Assembly (NCBI GenBank): GCA_023079485.1
Contig: CM041084.1
Coordinates: forward strand, 36,529,609 to 36,593,608
From: Archilochus colubris
Lineage: Eukaryota; Chordata; Aves; Apodiformes; Trochilidae
Direction of reading: 5' to 3'
Length of the DNA stretch: 64,000 nt
Position numbers and translations under genes: made by a program. Numbering within the stretch: position 1 is the stretch's first letter; each line of letters starts with the position of its first letter. The notes beneath the pieces were generated by a model. It had not been told where the DNA came from, ran no database searches, and was given only the letters and a program-made list of their open reading frames with translations. Below are positions 40,981 to 53,866 of this stretch, in pieces.

Positions 40981-43900
40981 ATTTCCCAAAGGCAATTTTG
41001 AATGCTAGCAACACCCAATTGCTGCCATGGAACAAGCAGCAAAGCACTATAAAAATAAAAAAAAAAAAGGACAAACAGGGTTAAACAACAGCAGCGAGTA
41101 CCTAGAAAGACAATAATAATTATGAGGGTGTCTGTCAATATATGGATAACAGGAAAAAAAGCTTGGAGGGCCAGGCAGTTAAAAAGATAAGAAACCTTGA
41201 AATAAAACAAGGGGCTTTTAACAGGGTCCAATATATCCAGACACTGGGACAGTATTTTTCAGTAACACAAAATTTGTAAGATGACAGCGTTTTCTTTCAT
41301 GAGGAATGCAATTTGGTGAGGTGAGATAGGAAAAGCATATGCAAAAACTTACATGAGTACTAGTTGCAGGGCAAAAAGTGGTGACAAAAAAGAAATCAAA
41401 ACTGGTTCAACCTTGAACTTTTTTCTTTTTGTAAATGTAGACTCTGTTTTTAAAGATATAAAGACATAACTGAAGACTTCTTTTCAGCCTGATATGATCA
41501 CCTTGCGTAGTGTTCCAATGAAGTAGCTCTCTTTTACACTGCAGAAGAAAATATCCATGTAGTCTGTAGTCCAGAAGAGGATTTATACTTTCTAAAACAA
41601 CTTCCCAGCCTCTCTCCTCTCTTGGCTGCTGTTAGCATTCTGCACTCAGCTTTCAGCCCTCTGATCCTTAGATGTCATCGTGCATTGCAAAAAGAATCAT
41701 CCACAGTCTAAAACATTTCCATAATGGAGTATTTATGCAACTGAACACTCATTTTCACAAGAAACCTTTGCTTCTTTTGTACTAGAGGGGTGATGCTGAA
41801 ATTCAAGGAAGTTGTACGTTTCTACTATGCTTATAAATGTCAACAAAATAACAAAAAATAACCATGTCTTCTCCATAACCTTCCTCTCTTTATTACTCTC
41901 ACTGTTGCTGCTCCCTCACTACAGTTTTATTATATTGTTCTATTACCATATTTCCACATAAGTTTTTCACATCCAAATACTGTCCAGTATGTTTTTAGTA
42001 GTAGATTCCACCAAGAGAATAGTTCAGGTCCAAAACCACGTCTAGCACACTCATGCATCCCTACCAAATTATTTGTAATGGTGGTTTGATAACACTGTGT
42101 ACTGAAGCGTTTTTGAGTGGCTTTCAAAAGGAATTAACCTATCTTACCCTTCCTTTTTCATCTCTCACTTTTGTAAGCAATCCTTGATAAGAAGATTCTC
42201 ATTTAAATGTCTTCCACTTCTCTTATGCTCTCTGAGGAACAAAGCAATTACTGTATATGGCTCTGACAATTTTATTTACCTTTGATCTGCTCCTGAAGAC
42301 CTCTTTCCGGTTATCAAGAGAACCACCACATCAAATCACATCAGCCATAAATGCACAGTAGATGGAACACCATGGCATAATGAGGAGCATCCTCCTCAGA
42401 ATGAAAACACATACAAGTTATCTGAATGAAAAAATCCCTGAACCAGAGCTGTGATGTTCTCTTCCCCTTTTAGTGTCATGCGTAACTATTCAGAGAAACT
42501 CAGATACTGAGAAATCAGAATCAGGTAAGAAACCTGGGCCCCACAGACATGAAGAGATTTGTCTTTGATAACCCCTGAGGAACAGATATCAGGTAGTTGA
42601 ATCCAGTACCCATATACAGTATACAACAAAGAGGAAAATTCAGAAATCTTACTCTTCCTCAATAGGCTAAGGGTGCAGTGGAAACACCATTTGCATAGAG
42701 GGAATATCTTTAGTAGATAATGAACTCGATTTAAAGCAATGGGATCCATATTTCTTATCTGGATCCCCTCCAGCTCTCTGAGGCTGAAACTTGCCTCCTG
42801 CTGACAAACCAAATTGTCATCCTGCTTCCGGAGGAGCAGAGGTAGGCTTGGATGGAGGCCAACAGGCAGTGTCCATAGTTTAGTATTCTTTGAATGTTCT
42901 GAGACTTTCATTTGTTCTGAAAGGTAAATACATTCTGCTTTCATAATAAACTGAACCCTGCTCTTGTGGGGCTGACTGCAGCAGGCTTGTGTGGAGAAAG
43001 ACATTAAAAAGCAGCAATCCATACTGCCGAGCCACCTGAAATAGACAGATTCACAGGATCTCTGGAGGTCTGAAAACTCTCCAAAAGGCTTGTTTCCTCT
43101 TCTGAAACAAATCATTATGACCACATGCATTAAAAATTAAACTTAGCATACCAGGCATGGAAGTGTATCGAAGTATCTTGATTTTTTAACTTTTTCCCCA
43201 ACTTTTTCCTGCTGCCCTCCCCATCCATAATAGAGAATAATGACACAAAAAAGCTTTGTAGATAATTTCCTTAAAATTTCAGGGTAATTTTTCCTTCCCT
43301 GTGAAATACAGTCTTTATATCAAGTCTGTTCTCTTTTTATAACCTACATTTCTCTCCAGTCTGCCTTTTCTTTCCCCTTCATATCTTTCTCCTAGAAATA
43401 TTCCCATCCACTTCTACTCTATATGCCAAATTATTCCTGTAACCATATTACACCTGTGACTGATACAAGAGAGAACTGTGAGGACATCCATATCCTCTTT
43501 GCCCCTTTATTATCTCTGTCATGCTCTATAATCTTACCACAAGGGCAGCATTTAACTTGCATCTCCTGCCCCAAGAGAGAAGCCTGCAGAGCCCTGTACA
43601 ACAGCACACATTCAGCTGTAGGTGATTCTTGTCCTTAAGAAAATGACAAGCAGACAAAAGGAGGATAAGACAGGAAAGGTGAAACTCATTGCCTAACTAG
43701 AGTGCTACAGTCCCAGTTGGCACCACTGCACTTGTGTTTCCATACAACTATTTCTTCTTGTATCAGGTTTTGTCTCAGACCATTTAACTTTTTTAATCAT
43801 TTTGTGCAGCATCTAAGCATTATTATCCAATGGTTAAAGGAGAATGGTTTGTTGATGGGTTGATTGTATACCTTGCCATCCCAAGCATTCAGAATAAGCA

Positions 43901-45390
43901 TGTTTCAGCTGAGGAAAAAGACAACTATCACTGAAAGAACACTACAATACTATAGCTTTTCTATGATAATCTATCCTACTGGATGTCATTGTGGTTTCCA
44001 GACATGATTTTCTTCATAACACACAGCTACTTTTTTCTTAATAACCTTTCTTACAGAGATTTTTCTCTTTGAGCTGTGCTAATGTAATCAGCTGAGTTTC
44101 AGTATTTGAGCACATTATACTTGCTTAAAGATTCTAAGGACTGACTCGCAGCATAGTGAGATAAGATTCTTCTGTGAACTTGCTGACTACACATGGCAGA
44201 TATTCAGATCTGAATAATACACAGGCAACAAAAGCAGAATACCTTGTATTAACATTTTACATGGTGAATTTAAATCTAACCTGAGAAAATAATCTTGAGA
44301 GGGATTAAATTCTCTGAGCAGAATACCTTGTATTTTACTATGCTTGGCAGCATTTACAGAAAAGGGATTACTGGCTGTGTTAAAAGAGATGGACTTGTTT
44401 ATTTGACTTCCATATTTAGAATTTGAGTATTTCTAGTGATTTACTGTAGAACAGAAGTTGTAAAAAGCATAGCTCATTTCTCTTCAATGAGAGCAAGCAG
44501 ATGACATGCAATGACAAACTTGCAAATGAGATAGATTGATGAGTGCATATTCTTGAAACCCACGTATTCTTATGGTGTTCAGGTGTTATTTTTAATTAAA
44601 GCAGCATTGTCAAGTGATGCCATATGGCAGTTGTATGTAATACATCTCCCCACTACGTTGTGACCTTCTGATAGGAGATTTAAAAAATCTGTCAATTTTG
44701 GCACTTCCCATAGAGACAGCTCGTCTTCCTCATCTGTGATCAGGACCAAGGCTCTCAAAGAGGTTGCCCCACGGTCCTTTTCTCTCATCTCCCTCTGCAT
44801 AACTCTCCTTTTCCAATGGTTGAGCAATAAAATTCAAAAACCACCACCTTCCTATTAAACCATGGACTGAGTTACTTGCTTGCTGACCAGGGGTTACTAA
44901 AATTCAATCCCAAGACTGGGTGGAATGTTTTGGTGAATGAAGCTGAAGTCTTCAGTCAAAATTCTTGGTAAGACAGAAGACTGATCTTCCCCTCACACTC
45001 TTCAGTTGCTCTTCCAGACAGGTGAAAATTCAGTCTCACTCCATGATATTCCTGCCCTCTGTGCACCCCACTAAACCAGAACAAATGGACGGGTTTTGTT
45101 CTGGTCTCATGGCACTGGCCTCATTTTTCAGACTAGCAGTAAACCCGATCTATGGAGAGTACATTAAGCTCAGCATCCAGCCTGAGAAAAAGAAAATCAG
45201 CCTGGAAAGGCTGACTGAGGTTGCAACTAATCAATGAACAGCTAATTACTAATCATTACTCATTACCTGTAGTTCACTCACAAGAGCAGAAGCAGTCAGT
45301 GTGAGAGTCTGTGATATGAACAGCTTCCTGAACCCTGGCTACTTTCACTTGTCAATACAACAACCATAATGTTGAGGGCTATTTCCCTAC
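40981..45390. other. Intergenic, including unassigned 214-codon minus-strand ORF (42486-43130)
   Basis: The longest non-KCNH8 frame after the terminal exon, 42486-43130 on the minus strand, has no recognisable domain, repeat or signal peptide. Codon choice is not obviously biased, so I treat it as probably non-coding. An 18-bp direct repeat occurs at 44233-44250 and 44317-44334. No other feature is supported. Confidence 0.5.
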
Positions 45391-45398
45391 TACCTAAA

Positions 45399-45530
45399 AC
45401 CAAAAAAAACCCACAAGAAAACAAACAAAAAAATAAACAAACAAAAAAACCCAACAGAAAACAAGAAAAAAAAACACGCAAAAGAACCCCAAAACACCCA
45501 CCAAACACCAAATAAACAAAAACATTCCAC
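45399..45530. repeat. A-rich (CAAA)n low-complexity tract
   Basis: About 130 bp of A runs broken by C, with very few T. It is similar in kind to the tract at 3870-4010 and yields a spurious Phe-rich ORF on the minus strand. Confidence 0.8.
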
Positions 45531-48500
45531 CCACATGTACTAGGGACATGAATAGCAAATATGGAGAAGAATTAAAAGAATTAAGTTAACCAGAAGGCAA
45601 GCCAAAAAAGCCTGTACAATGTCAATCCCACATTATGAGCTCCTGAATCTGTCAGCTACCAAAGACTTCATAACATTGTTCCAATAGAATACAAATCATG
45701 ACTTTATTTAATTTTATATACACTGTTATTTTATCCAAAACTGAATTTGAGAAAATTTCCATTACCTGCATTTTATTGGCCCACCACTAGTGGGGCCAAA
45801 GGTGATGTGTAATAATAATTGTAAAATTGTAATAATTGTAAACAGTACTATAGAAATACCTTATTTAAACAAACAAGCAAAACATACTGAAAACAAACAC
45901 TGTATTTAAGAAATTTAAGAGGAAATTTAGTATCTCATTCAACTGGTTTGAGGCAAACCAGCTAAAAGGTGTATCTAAATTACAAGACTGCTCTTTCAAC
46001 TCACCCACAGAAAAATACCAGATTCTAGATTTAGATTTTTTTAAAGACTGACAAAGACATAGTGCTATAAGAAAGAACACTGTATGAGCCTAGGGCAGTT
46101 TCAAACAGGCTAAAAACCCAGTGAAATAAATGTGGATTTGAATGGCACCTTGCCATTCAGTTCTACCATAGCAAGAGTCAAGATACACAAGGCAGAAAAT
46201 AGTTAGCACCCTTCCTACGCTATCTGTTGTTAATGGTCCAAGTTCTGTTAATACACATTAATTAAGAAGATGCAGCTCATCAAAGGTTTGGATGGTGACT
46301 CTGTCAGCTTTGTGTATGTATTTGAATTCCATGCATGGCCCCTCCTTTCTCCCCTTGATACTTCTCTCTACTGCTGACATTAGCATCAGCTTCCTCATCT
46401 CCTTCTCCAGCCCTCCTGATCAGCAACCCCCTCTCCTTGGCATGCATACTGCTTCTCTTTGAAGCAGAACAGCTGGTCTTTTTTCACAAGTCAGAGGCTT
46501 AGTTTTGTTTTCACATTCTAAATGCTCAAACCAATGTAATAAGCAAGAACTGACAAACTTTTTCCTGTTGAACAGACCATTCATGGCATGCCAATATGCA
46601 GCAATGTTCACTCATGCTCACACCAATGTGCTTTACTCCTCGGATGAAAAAAGCAGCTCTGACAGCTAATTATTGGGCCTTGAAGAAAACTCCTAAGAAC
46701 ATGAATGAGGTCCATGTATTATCCAAGGTGCTCAGAGACAAACTTCTGGTGAACAGACCTTAATTTCATTTAACACAAACCACAGGATAATGAACAGTTA
46801 GTCATCATCCAGCAGGCGATCTCTAAGTAGAAAGCCCATAATGTGGTAAAAAATTTCTATAGAAAGCTACTTTCTTATCAGCCACCCTTTTTTGTAGTAA
46901 TTTTTTTTAGAAGAAGTGGAGGTTAAGTTCCTTACAAATATTATAATTCACTTTTAAAATCCTATCATAAGTACTTTCTACAGATTATATATTACATATC
47001 AGCAGTTTTCTTCTTACACTGAGAAGTGATGTATGACTGTGCAAGTAGAGCTACAACAGCATCTGCTTGGCTCTATGATTTTGATTTATTACATTAAGTT
47101 GAGAGAAAACAAAGGTTCCCTCAGAGTCCATTAGCACATATGTTCATCGAGTTATTTTTAACTTGCATATATTTCATCTTGAGAAAAGAGGCTGGTGTAT
47201 GCTGTGCTGTGTGGGCATTACAGGCTGTGGACCCAAACATACCTGAAAGGTCCATAAACAGTGTGATTTCATTTAAAAAGTGATTTAAATAGAAATTATA
47301 CAACAGGGAAAGATTCATAATTACTGCTCTATTGCTAGACATCTGCCAACAACTGTTCTATGTTCTGACAAGCACCAAGATGGCATTGATGCTGTTCCTG
47401 TTAATTAAAATTAAATTGTTGTGTGCCATGGTTGGAAAAGATGATTTACACTTGTAGCATCAACTGTTTGTGCTTTTGAAATCACAATGTTCCAATTTAA
47501 TTTTATTTTTCATTTCACTACAGACTGACAATATCTCAGAAAAATTAATTTTTGTTCTAATAATGAATTTATTTGTGAAAGGAAATGACAGATTTAATAG
47601 CATTTCTACTAACAAATATATTCAAGGGTTGAAAAAGTGGGAATATCACTACAAATAGGTCCAGTACAAAGCATTTAGTAAGAGGCTCCAATGCTTTCCT
47701 GGTTTCAGAGTTTGAACTATTAAATATTTGGGTCACTGATGACCAAAATTTTCAAACATTTGTTTTTGTTTCAAGTCAAAATTTAAGTATTCTCTTAGGA
47801 TAATATCATGAGGAGAGGAGCTTTGTCATTTTCCAAAAACAAGGTTAGGAAGCCACATTTTATGGCTTTTCCAGGTTGGAAGGCTTTGTCTCATAATTCA
47901 CTATGGTTTTTATTCTTTAAAACAGAGGCAATACATGACAGCCAAACAAGAGCATCTTGGATAAAGAAAAGAAAACGAGTTCCAGTTTTGATTGCTTGAT
48001 TTTGTAAACTTAAATTGCTGATTGTTGTAATATACTGAAGTGAAGAATTATTCTAAAATGTCATCATAAAAATGGCTTCCTTTCACCTATGAATGCAATT
48101 TTCAAGTGTCCTTTGCCAGCTGTCCTGTTATACCTGCACTTTTGCTCAAAAGCACTGGTTGATACAGCTCTAGTTAAGGTAAAGGGAGAAACTAAGATTA
48201 AAGCCCTATTTCTGTAAACTCAGTGGCCTGAAAACAGAGGTGGTGTGGCTTGCCTCATACCAATTTTAACAAAAAATCCAGTTCTAGCAAAGATACAAGC
48301 CTGATGTTTAGCCAGTTAACCTCAGAAAGACAAAGCTGTTTTGCTGCAGGCTTCACAGGGAATTGCATGTGCTCTGGGCACTGTGCTTTTTGCAGGGGAA
48401 CTCAACCTGACTCCAAGCAAAGTGGCTCAACATCCATGAAACCCTGCAAAACACTACTACTGATTCTAGCTCTGATCCTCCTCTCCGTTGCCCACTTTCA

Positions 48501-51500
48501 GGTTAAGCAATGAACTGGCAGAGACAAGCAAGTGATTATACTCTTCTGTTTCTAGCTCTCTTGAAATCCCCTCTTTTGGGGCTATTTAGCATGGTACAGA
48601 ACAGCCCAGCCCTGCCCATAGAGATTTTGGTATTGCAAAACTAATCTAACTAGACATTATCCTCCATAGAAGTTCTAATCTCCTATTTAAAGAGTGATAT
48701 ATCTCAAATATAAACTAACATTTCTTGAATAAAACACTTGAACATTTACGATGACAACTGCCATCTTCCATAATTTGAAAATTTCACTTTCCTGCCATTT
48801 AATGAACCATATTTTTCTGAATGTGCTTCTCCCTCAGTACTTCTAAACAGCAGTTTCAGAGGTCTCAGTCCATTTTAATTATGACTACACAATTACTAAA
48901 ATTTGTGAGAAGAAATACTTTAAAGTGCCCTTTAATGACTGTTAGAAGTTTAGGAAGTGTCATAGACATAGTGGCATTCACTTCCTAGGGAAACAGCCAG
49001 CTTACCCCTCTCTCTCTCCAACGAAAACATCTGCCTTGTGAACCCGGTGAGAGACTCATCACAAAGGCTCCTCTGGGATATGTTTTAGTCTGATTCCTTT
49101 CAGCCCATTACTATAATCTCTGGGTATCAGGCCAAAAATAAACTTGAAAGGAGTTCAAAGTCTGAATGTCATTTAGGAGTTTGTTGGATCTCCAAAAGAC
49201 TAGCAGATGTGTCTGTCTCTTCACTGCTCTCATCCTCCTACCTCTGGTAAAGAATTTTACCGGATTAGTAATTGCAATGAAATATTGGTCATTACATAAA
49301 TGTGAAAGTGTTCTGCAAGGCTTTAAAAATATGTACATTTTGTGCCCCTCAGCCAAACAGTAGCAGATGTTGAGCAAGCTTTCAAACAAATCAGTGACAT
49401 TGATATCTGTGTTTGTTTATATGTATCAGTTCCTGAATACAAATTATGTCAGACTGATCGGGTCATGATTTTTTGACAAAATATTTTGGTGCTGGGTTCT
49501 TTTTATTTTGTGTAAGGAAATATTAATTCATCAATATTCCAACAATATTGGAGTATTTGAATGGGAGCCCAGATCAACAAGGATAATAAAAGGAACTTTA
49601 GAAACTCAAAGTTCAAATGAAGGACATTGCTCATAAATGAATTAAATAAGGAGATTACAAACTAATAATATCAATCTCTTAAAATATTTTAAAACACTCG
49701 CTTAAAATTCTTTTAGGACCTACATATAAGTCAAATATTTGTACTGACAGGGCTTAGACATGACAATAGAAATTAGCAGATCAGCTGTACCACACCAGTT
49801 ATCCATGTGACTTTTCTTCCTTGTTTATTCCCTATCCTTCAAAGCAAAGAAAAAAAGGATAAGTGGCTTCAGATGACTTTGTGTTTACCAAATTATAGTT
49901 GCACCATATTTACATTCATCCTGTTCAATCACGAATAGGTATTTTGTTTAGGTATGGCAGCCCTTAGATTTCTCCTTTGAGTTCTATTGACACTGTCAGA
50001 ATCGTTTCGTCTCCCCGGGCATCAGCCACAAAAACTGCCCATCATATCTCAAAAGGCTTGCAAATGTGATAACTTGTTTTTCTGTTTATTCTCTTGGTCA
50101 CCAAAAGACACAGTTGGCCTTCTTTTTGAGAGAGTAACACACAGGGACAATGCCCAAGGGTTTCACAGCACAGCCAGCATGCTCAATAGGAAAGCATAGA
50201 AGAATTTGCCATGCCTTAGAGTCCTTCTCAGTTCTCTGGCATTCTTCCATTGAGCCAACCGAGTTGTATCTGCTGTAACCAAGCTGTTAATTGTACTCTG
50301 AGCATACCTTGTCTCAGGGCCTAAGCAGGGAGCTTGCTAATTACAGGATAGGACAAAAATGATGCCTTCAAAACCAAGAATTTTTCAGGGTACCTGTGAC
50401 ATTTAGTTGACTTCCTTCATTGGGTTCTCCTATCTTTATTGCCACTAAGCACTTCAAAACATGTTTTCCTCTGTGATCCCCAACACAAATCAATTCATCC
50501 TTGTGGTGCAGCTTGGCAGGAATTCTCAGATCTTAGTAGACTGGGTACCTGTGGGTCAGTCACCTGGAAGCCTGCTGATTTGGCCCAGTGTGACTGCCCT
50601 TCACAGGAGTTCTGCCAGTGGAGCACCTTTGTGTCCAAATCAATTGCTGATGGGAACAATGCATTAGTGCTGGAAGGTGTCTGTGAGAACAGCAAGGACT
50701 TTCCTGCCACTAGCTGAGGGACCACAGGACATGATGTGGTCACTCTGTACGTACAAAGTACGTCATCCGAGAAGATGCTGTCACCCATACCAACACTATC
50801 CTCCACACCAGGAAATCTATACTAGTAGAAAAATTTTTATTCATATAACTCAGGAATGAGACATGATATACCTACAGATAGAGCCTGAACTATGAACTTA
50901 TTTTACCCCTAGAAAATCTCACTGCTAGTAGAATGGCACTAAAGGATTACAACTATCCCAGTTTCTGCAGATTTTTCAGCTTTACATATTTCTATTGACA
51001 GGCCTAGTAGAATAACCCCTGGAAAGCAAGACAGAGTCAAAGAAGAGACATTCAATTCAACCAGCATCTTTTGAAAGGATAAAGACTAAAAATCAACTCG
51101 TATGGTAAATGCAGGCAAAAAAGTAATTCATACAGAATACTTAAGCATGGGGATGGCTTATTTATGGCAGCAGGAAGTCATCCAACAGCAACTTGTGAAG
51201 CACAAAAAGGAGAAAGCAACAGGGTTCCAAAAGCAGCTTTCAAAGATGTGCAAAAAAGACAGAAATATGTCTGACAAGTATACAAGTCTGTCAAGTATAC
51301 AAGTCTTCATAAAAAAAGTATTGTATCCTACATTCCTTACCTTAGTAAATAATTTTTTTTAAAAAACAGGCATGAAACTTGTACTCAAGTTCATGTATAC
51401 TGGCTACTGAGAAAGACATAGTGAAACCTCTTCAAAATGAGCCTTCTGCTAAAGAAATACAAATTGCAAATAAAACAAATGTGAACCAATATAGCTTTGT

Positions 51501-52568
51501 TTTGCATGAATGTGCATCAGAAGAGTGAGCTCCAGCTGAAAGTGCCTCTCCTCAGAGCCCTTCAAAAGAATTCTCTGCAGCATGGCATCTCTAGTGTCCA
51601 ACAACTTACACAAAAACATCTGCAGCAATGCTCTTTTACAGTGCTGCTTGTTTTCACAGGAAAGGGAGGAATTTAATTATCCTGGATAACTGTGAACTCT
51701 CTAAGGTGTGGCTGAAATTGGTCATCATGCAAAAGCCATTAGGGAAAAAGTGAAAAGAAGTCCATGTAAATCATCTGTATTTGTATATTTAAAGCCTGAG
51801 GAGTTGAATACATGGCAAAGCAAATCAGATGTGGCAGGTGCATGGGACAGAGATGAGGTGAAGAAAATTACATCAATGAATATTAGCTGATTCCACAAAA
51901 AAAACCCCAACCTAGTAAAGATTAGAATGGCAAGAGACAAAAATAGCTATGTGGGTGGGAGAAACAAACTGCTGGTGCATGCTAGGTCAGCACAGGCATC
52001 CCAACAGGCAGCAGTAACTATGTTAGGGTTTGCTCATAAAAGTCATAAAGACCCTCACAAAAAAAAAAGAATATTGGGAACACACGCTACTTTGCACTAA
52101 CAGTAAAATACAAATTTGAAAATAAAAGGAAAGAAATTTGAAGATTGGTAGGGCAGGATAGATAATAGCAGTTGTAGCCACTCACTCACAGGGAGATCAC
52201 AGCAAAGGAGGACTCTGAATAAACAGCAAGGTTCACAAATTAAAAGTCTGGCACAGCCTGGGACAACAACTTGTACCAGCAGGAGCAGGGATGTTGACTA
52301 TGAGAAAGGCCAGAGAAAGCAAATTTATATGATATAGCCACAGATAAAGAGTAATTTTCTTCATGAAACCTTCCTCATCACCAAGACCAAAGGAAAACAT
52401 TGACAATTATTATAAATGCCAAATAAACCCCAAAAGGCAGATACCATTGAAAAAAATACAGCCTGAGCATTTATTTGGTCCATGTAACACTGTGGCATCT
52501 TTAAAGGTAACACAGCATATAATTTAATGAAAGGGGCTCCCGGGTGCTGAGAGACACAAACGATATTG
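45531..52568. other. Intergenic, no gene recognised
   Basis: Mostly AT-rich. A CT-rich stretch lies near 46340-46440. A patch at about 50430-50860 is GC-richer and holds three overlapping ORFs in different frames without recognisable homology. A tandem 17-bp duplication lies at 51275-51307. No RNA gene or coding exon can be supported. Confidence 0.6.
51275..51307 (+). repeat. 17-bp tandem duplication
   Basis: Unit caagtatacaagtctgt is followed by a second copy missing its last bases. It is a small recent-looking duplication with no evident function. Confidence 0.8.
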
Positions 52569-52619
52569 TCACAGAATCACAGAATGTTACGGGTTGGAAG
52601 GAACTTCTGACGATCATCT

Positions 52620-52624
52620 AGTTC
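52620..52624 (+). repeat. Target-site duplication AGTTC, left
   Basis: These five bases of CR1 sequence immediately before the LTR are repeated at 53438-53442 immediately after it. Confidence 0.88.
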
Positions 52625-53437
52625 TGTCCTGGTTTGGGCCAGGATAAAGGTGATTTTCTGTCTTGTACTTTTGTTTTTAGCTAAGTCTCTTGTAAGTAGT
52701 TGCACTTGCTGAAATTAACAGTAAGTTTCTCAGACAGTGTCTGCTTCTAGGACTGATAACACTCGATGTTTATAGTTACTGCTAGAGACTGGTACGCAGA
52801 GCCAAGGACACTGCTCAGCTCTGAGGAACATTTTGCCCTCCAGAAGGAGTAAAGAGGCCCTCCTTTGGGGAGGAACGGACAAGATAGATGCCAGAATTGA
52901 CCAGAGTATTCCATCCCATACACATCATACTCAGTATAAATTTGAGGGATCACAAGAGCTTCCGTCTTCCGGCTTCCTGCCCTGCCTGCCTTTCCTGCTT
53001 CCCTTCCTTAACCCGTTCCCTGTTTCCTATGGCATCCTGGGAGGATTCCATCCGTTCATCTGCCTGTGGTCCTGATCCATGCCAGCCCATATCTGTGTGT
53101 TCCTGCCTTCAGTTCCCAACTGCTGCTGACTCCAGGAGTCCAGCCTGGACTATCCCAGGGCTGCCCTGCAGCCTCGGTGGTGACGTGAGAGTTATTGGGG
53201 GAAAAAGAAAGAACGTGATATAAATTTTCCTGTATATTTGTATATTTTTATATTTGTATATATTTAGTAATTCTTCCTTTTTATCATTACTGTTTTATTA
53301 AAGTTGTGTAGCTTAATTTCCAACCCATAGGTCTCTCTCCCTTATTCTCTCTCCTTTCTTTATCAGGGAGTAGAGAGAGATTAATAGAGAGCATCCGTCA
53401 CTTCGTTTAATTGCCGGGCCAGTGTTAAACCGTGGCA
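52625..53437 (+). mobile_element. Solo LTR of an avian endogenous retrovirus (ERVL-like)
   Basis: 813 bp starting TGTCCTGGTTTGGGCCAGGA and ending AAACCGTGGCA, that is, with TG...CA termini, flanked by a perfect 5-bp duplication. Inside are a TATAAA at about 52936 and an ATTAAA at about 53297, in the right order for promoter and poly(A) signal on the + strand. No gag, pol or env sequence and no second LTR are present, so it is a solo LTR left by recombination between two LTRs. The 5-bp duplication and the terminal sequences fit the avian ERVL-type LTRs that I recall; the precise family is not certain. The ORFs inside it (such as 52888-53223) are incidental. Confidence 0.88.
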
Positions 53438-53442
53438 AGTTC
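53438..53442 (+). repeat. Target-site duplication AGTTC, right
   Basis: Perfect copy of 52620-52624, after which the interrupted CR1 sequence continues. Confidence 0.88.
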
Positions 53443-53866
53443 AAACCCCCTGCAAGTGCAAGATTACAGAGAGTAGATCACACAGGAACACATCCAGATG
53501 GGTTTTGAATCTCTCCAGAAAAGGAGACTCTACAATCTCTCTTTGCAGCCTTCTTCACTTCTCTGTTAGCTTCAAATTAAAGAATTTTTTCTTTTACTTT
53601 AGGTTGAACCTCTGGTGTTCCAGTTTGTGATCACTGCCCCTTATCCCATCACTGGACACCACTGAGTCTGGTTCCATCCTCCTGACACTGGCTCTTTAGA
53701 TATTTTTAAGCATTGATAAAGAACCCCCTTCAGTTTCCCCAAGACTAAACAGACGCAGTTCTCTAAGGCTTTCCTCTATGGTAGATGCTCCAGTTCCTTA
53801 ATCATCGTTGTGGCTCTGCACTGGTCTATCTCCAGTAGTTCCTTGTCCTTCAAGAACTGAGGATCC

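Larger units (their letters stand above)
52570..53866 (-). mobile_element. CR1 LINE interrupted by a solo LTR
   Basis: The 3' end of CR1 begins at 52570 (cacagaatcacagaatg) and runs to 52624. After the LTR the CR1 resumes at 53443 and extends through ctccagaaaaggagactcta, ccccttatcccatcactgg and tctatctccagtagttcc to about 53866. About 480 bp of CR1 remain in total. The insertion postdates this CR1 copy. Confidence 0.88.

Noticed and set aside
52888..53223. 111-codon ORF and shorter ones at 52833-53075
   Set aside because: They lie inside the solo LTR, which is non-coding; the open frames are incidental.
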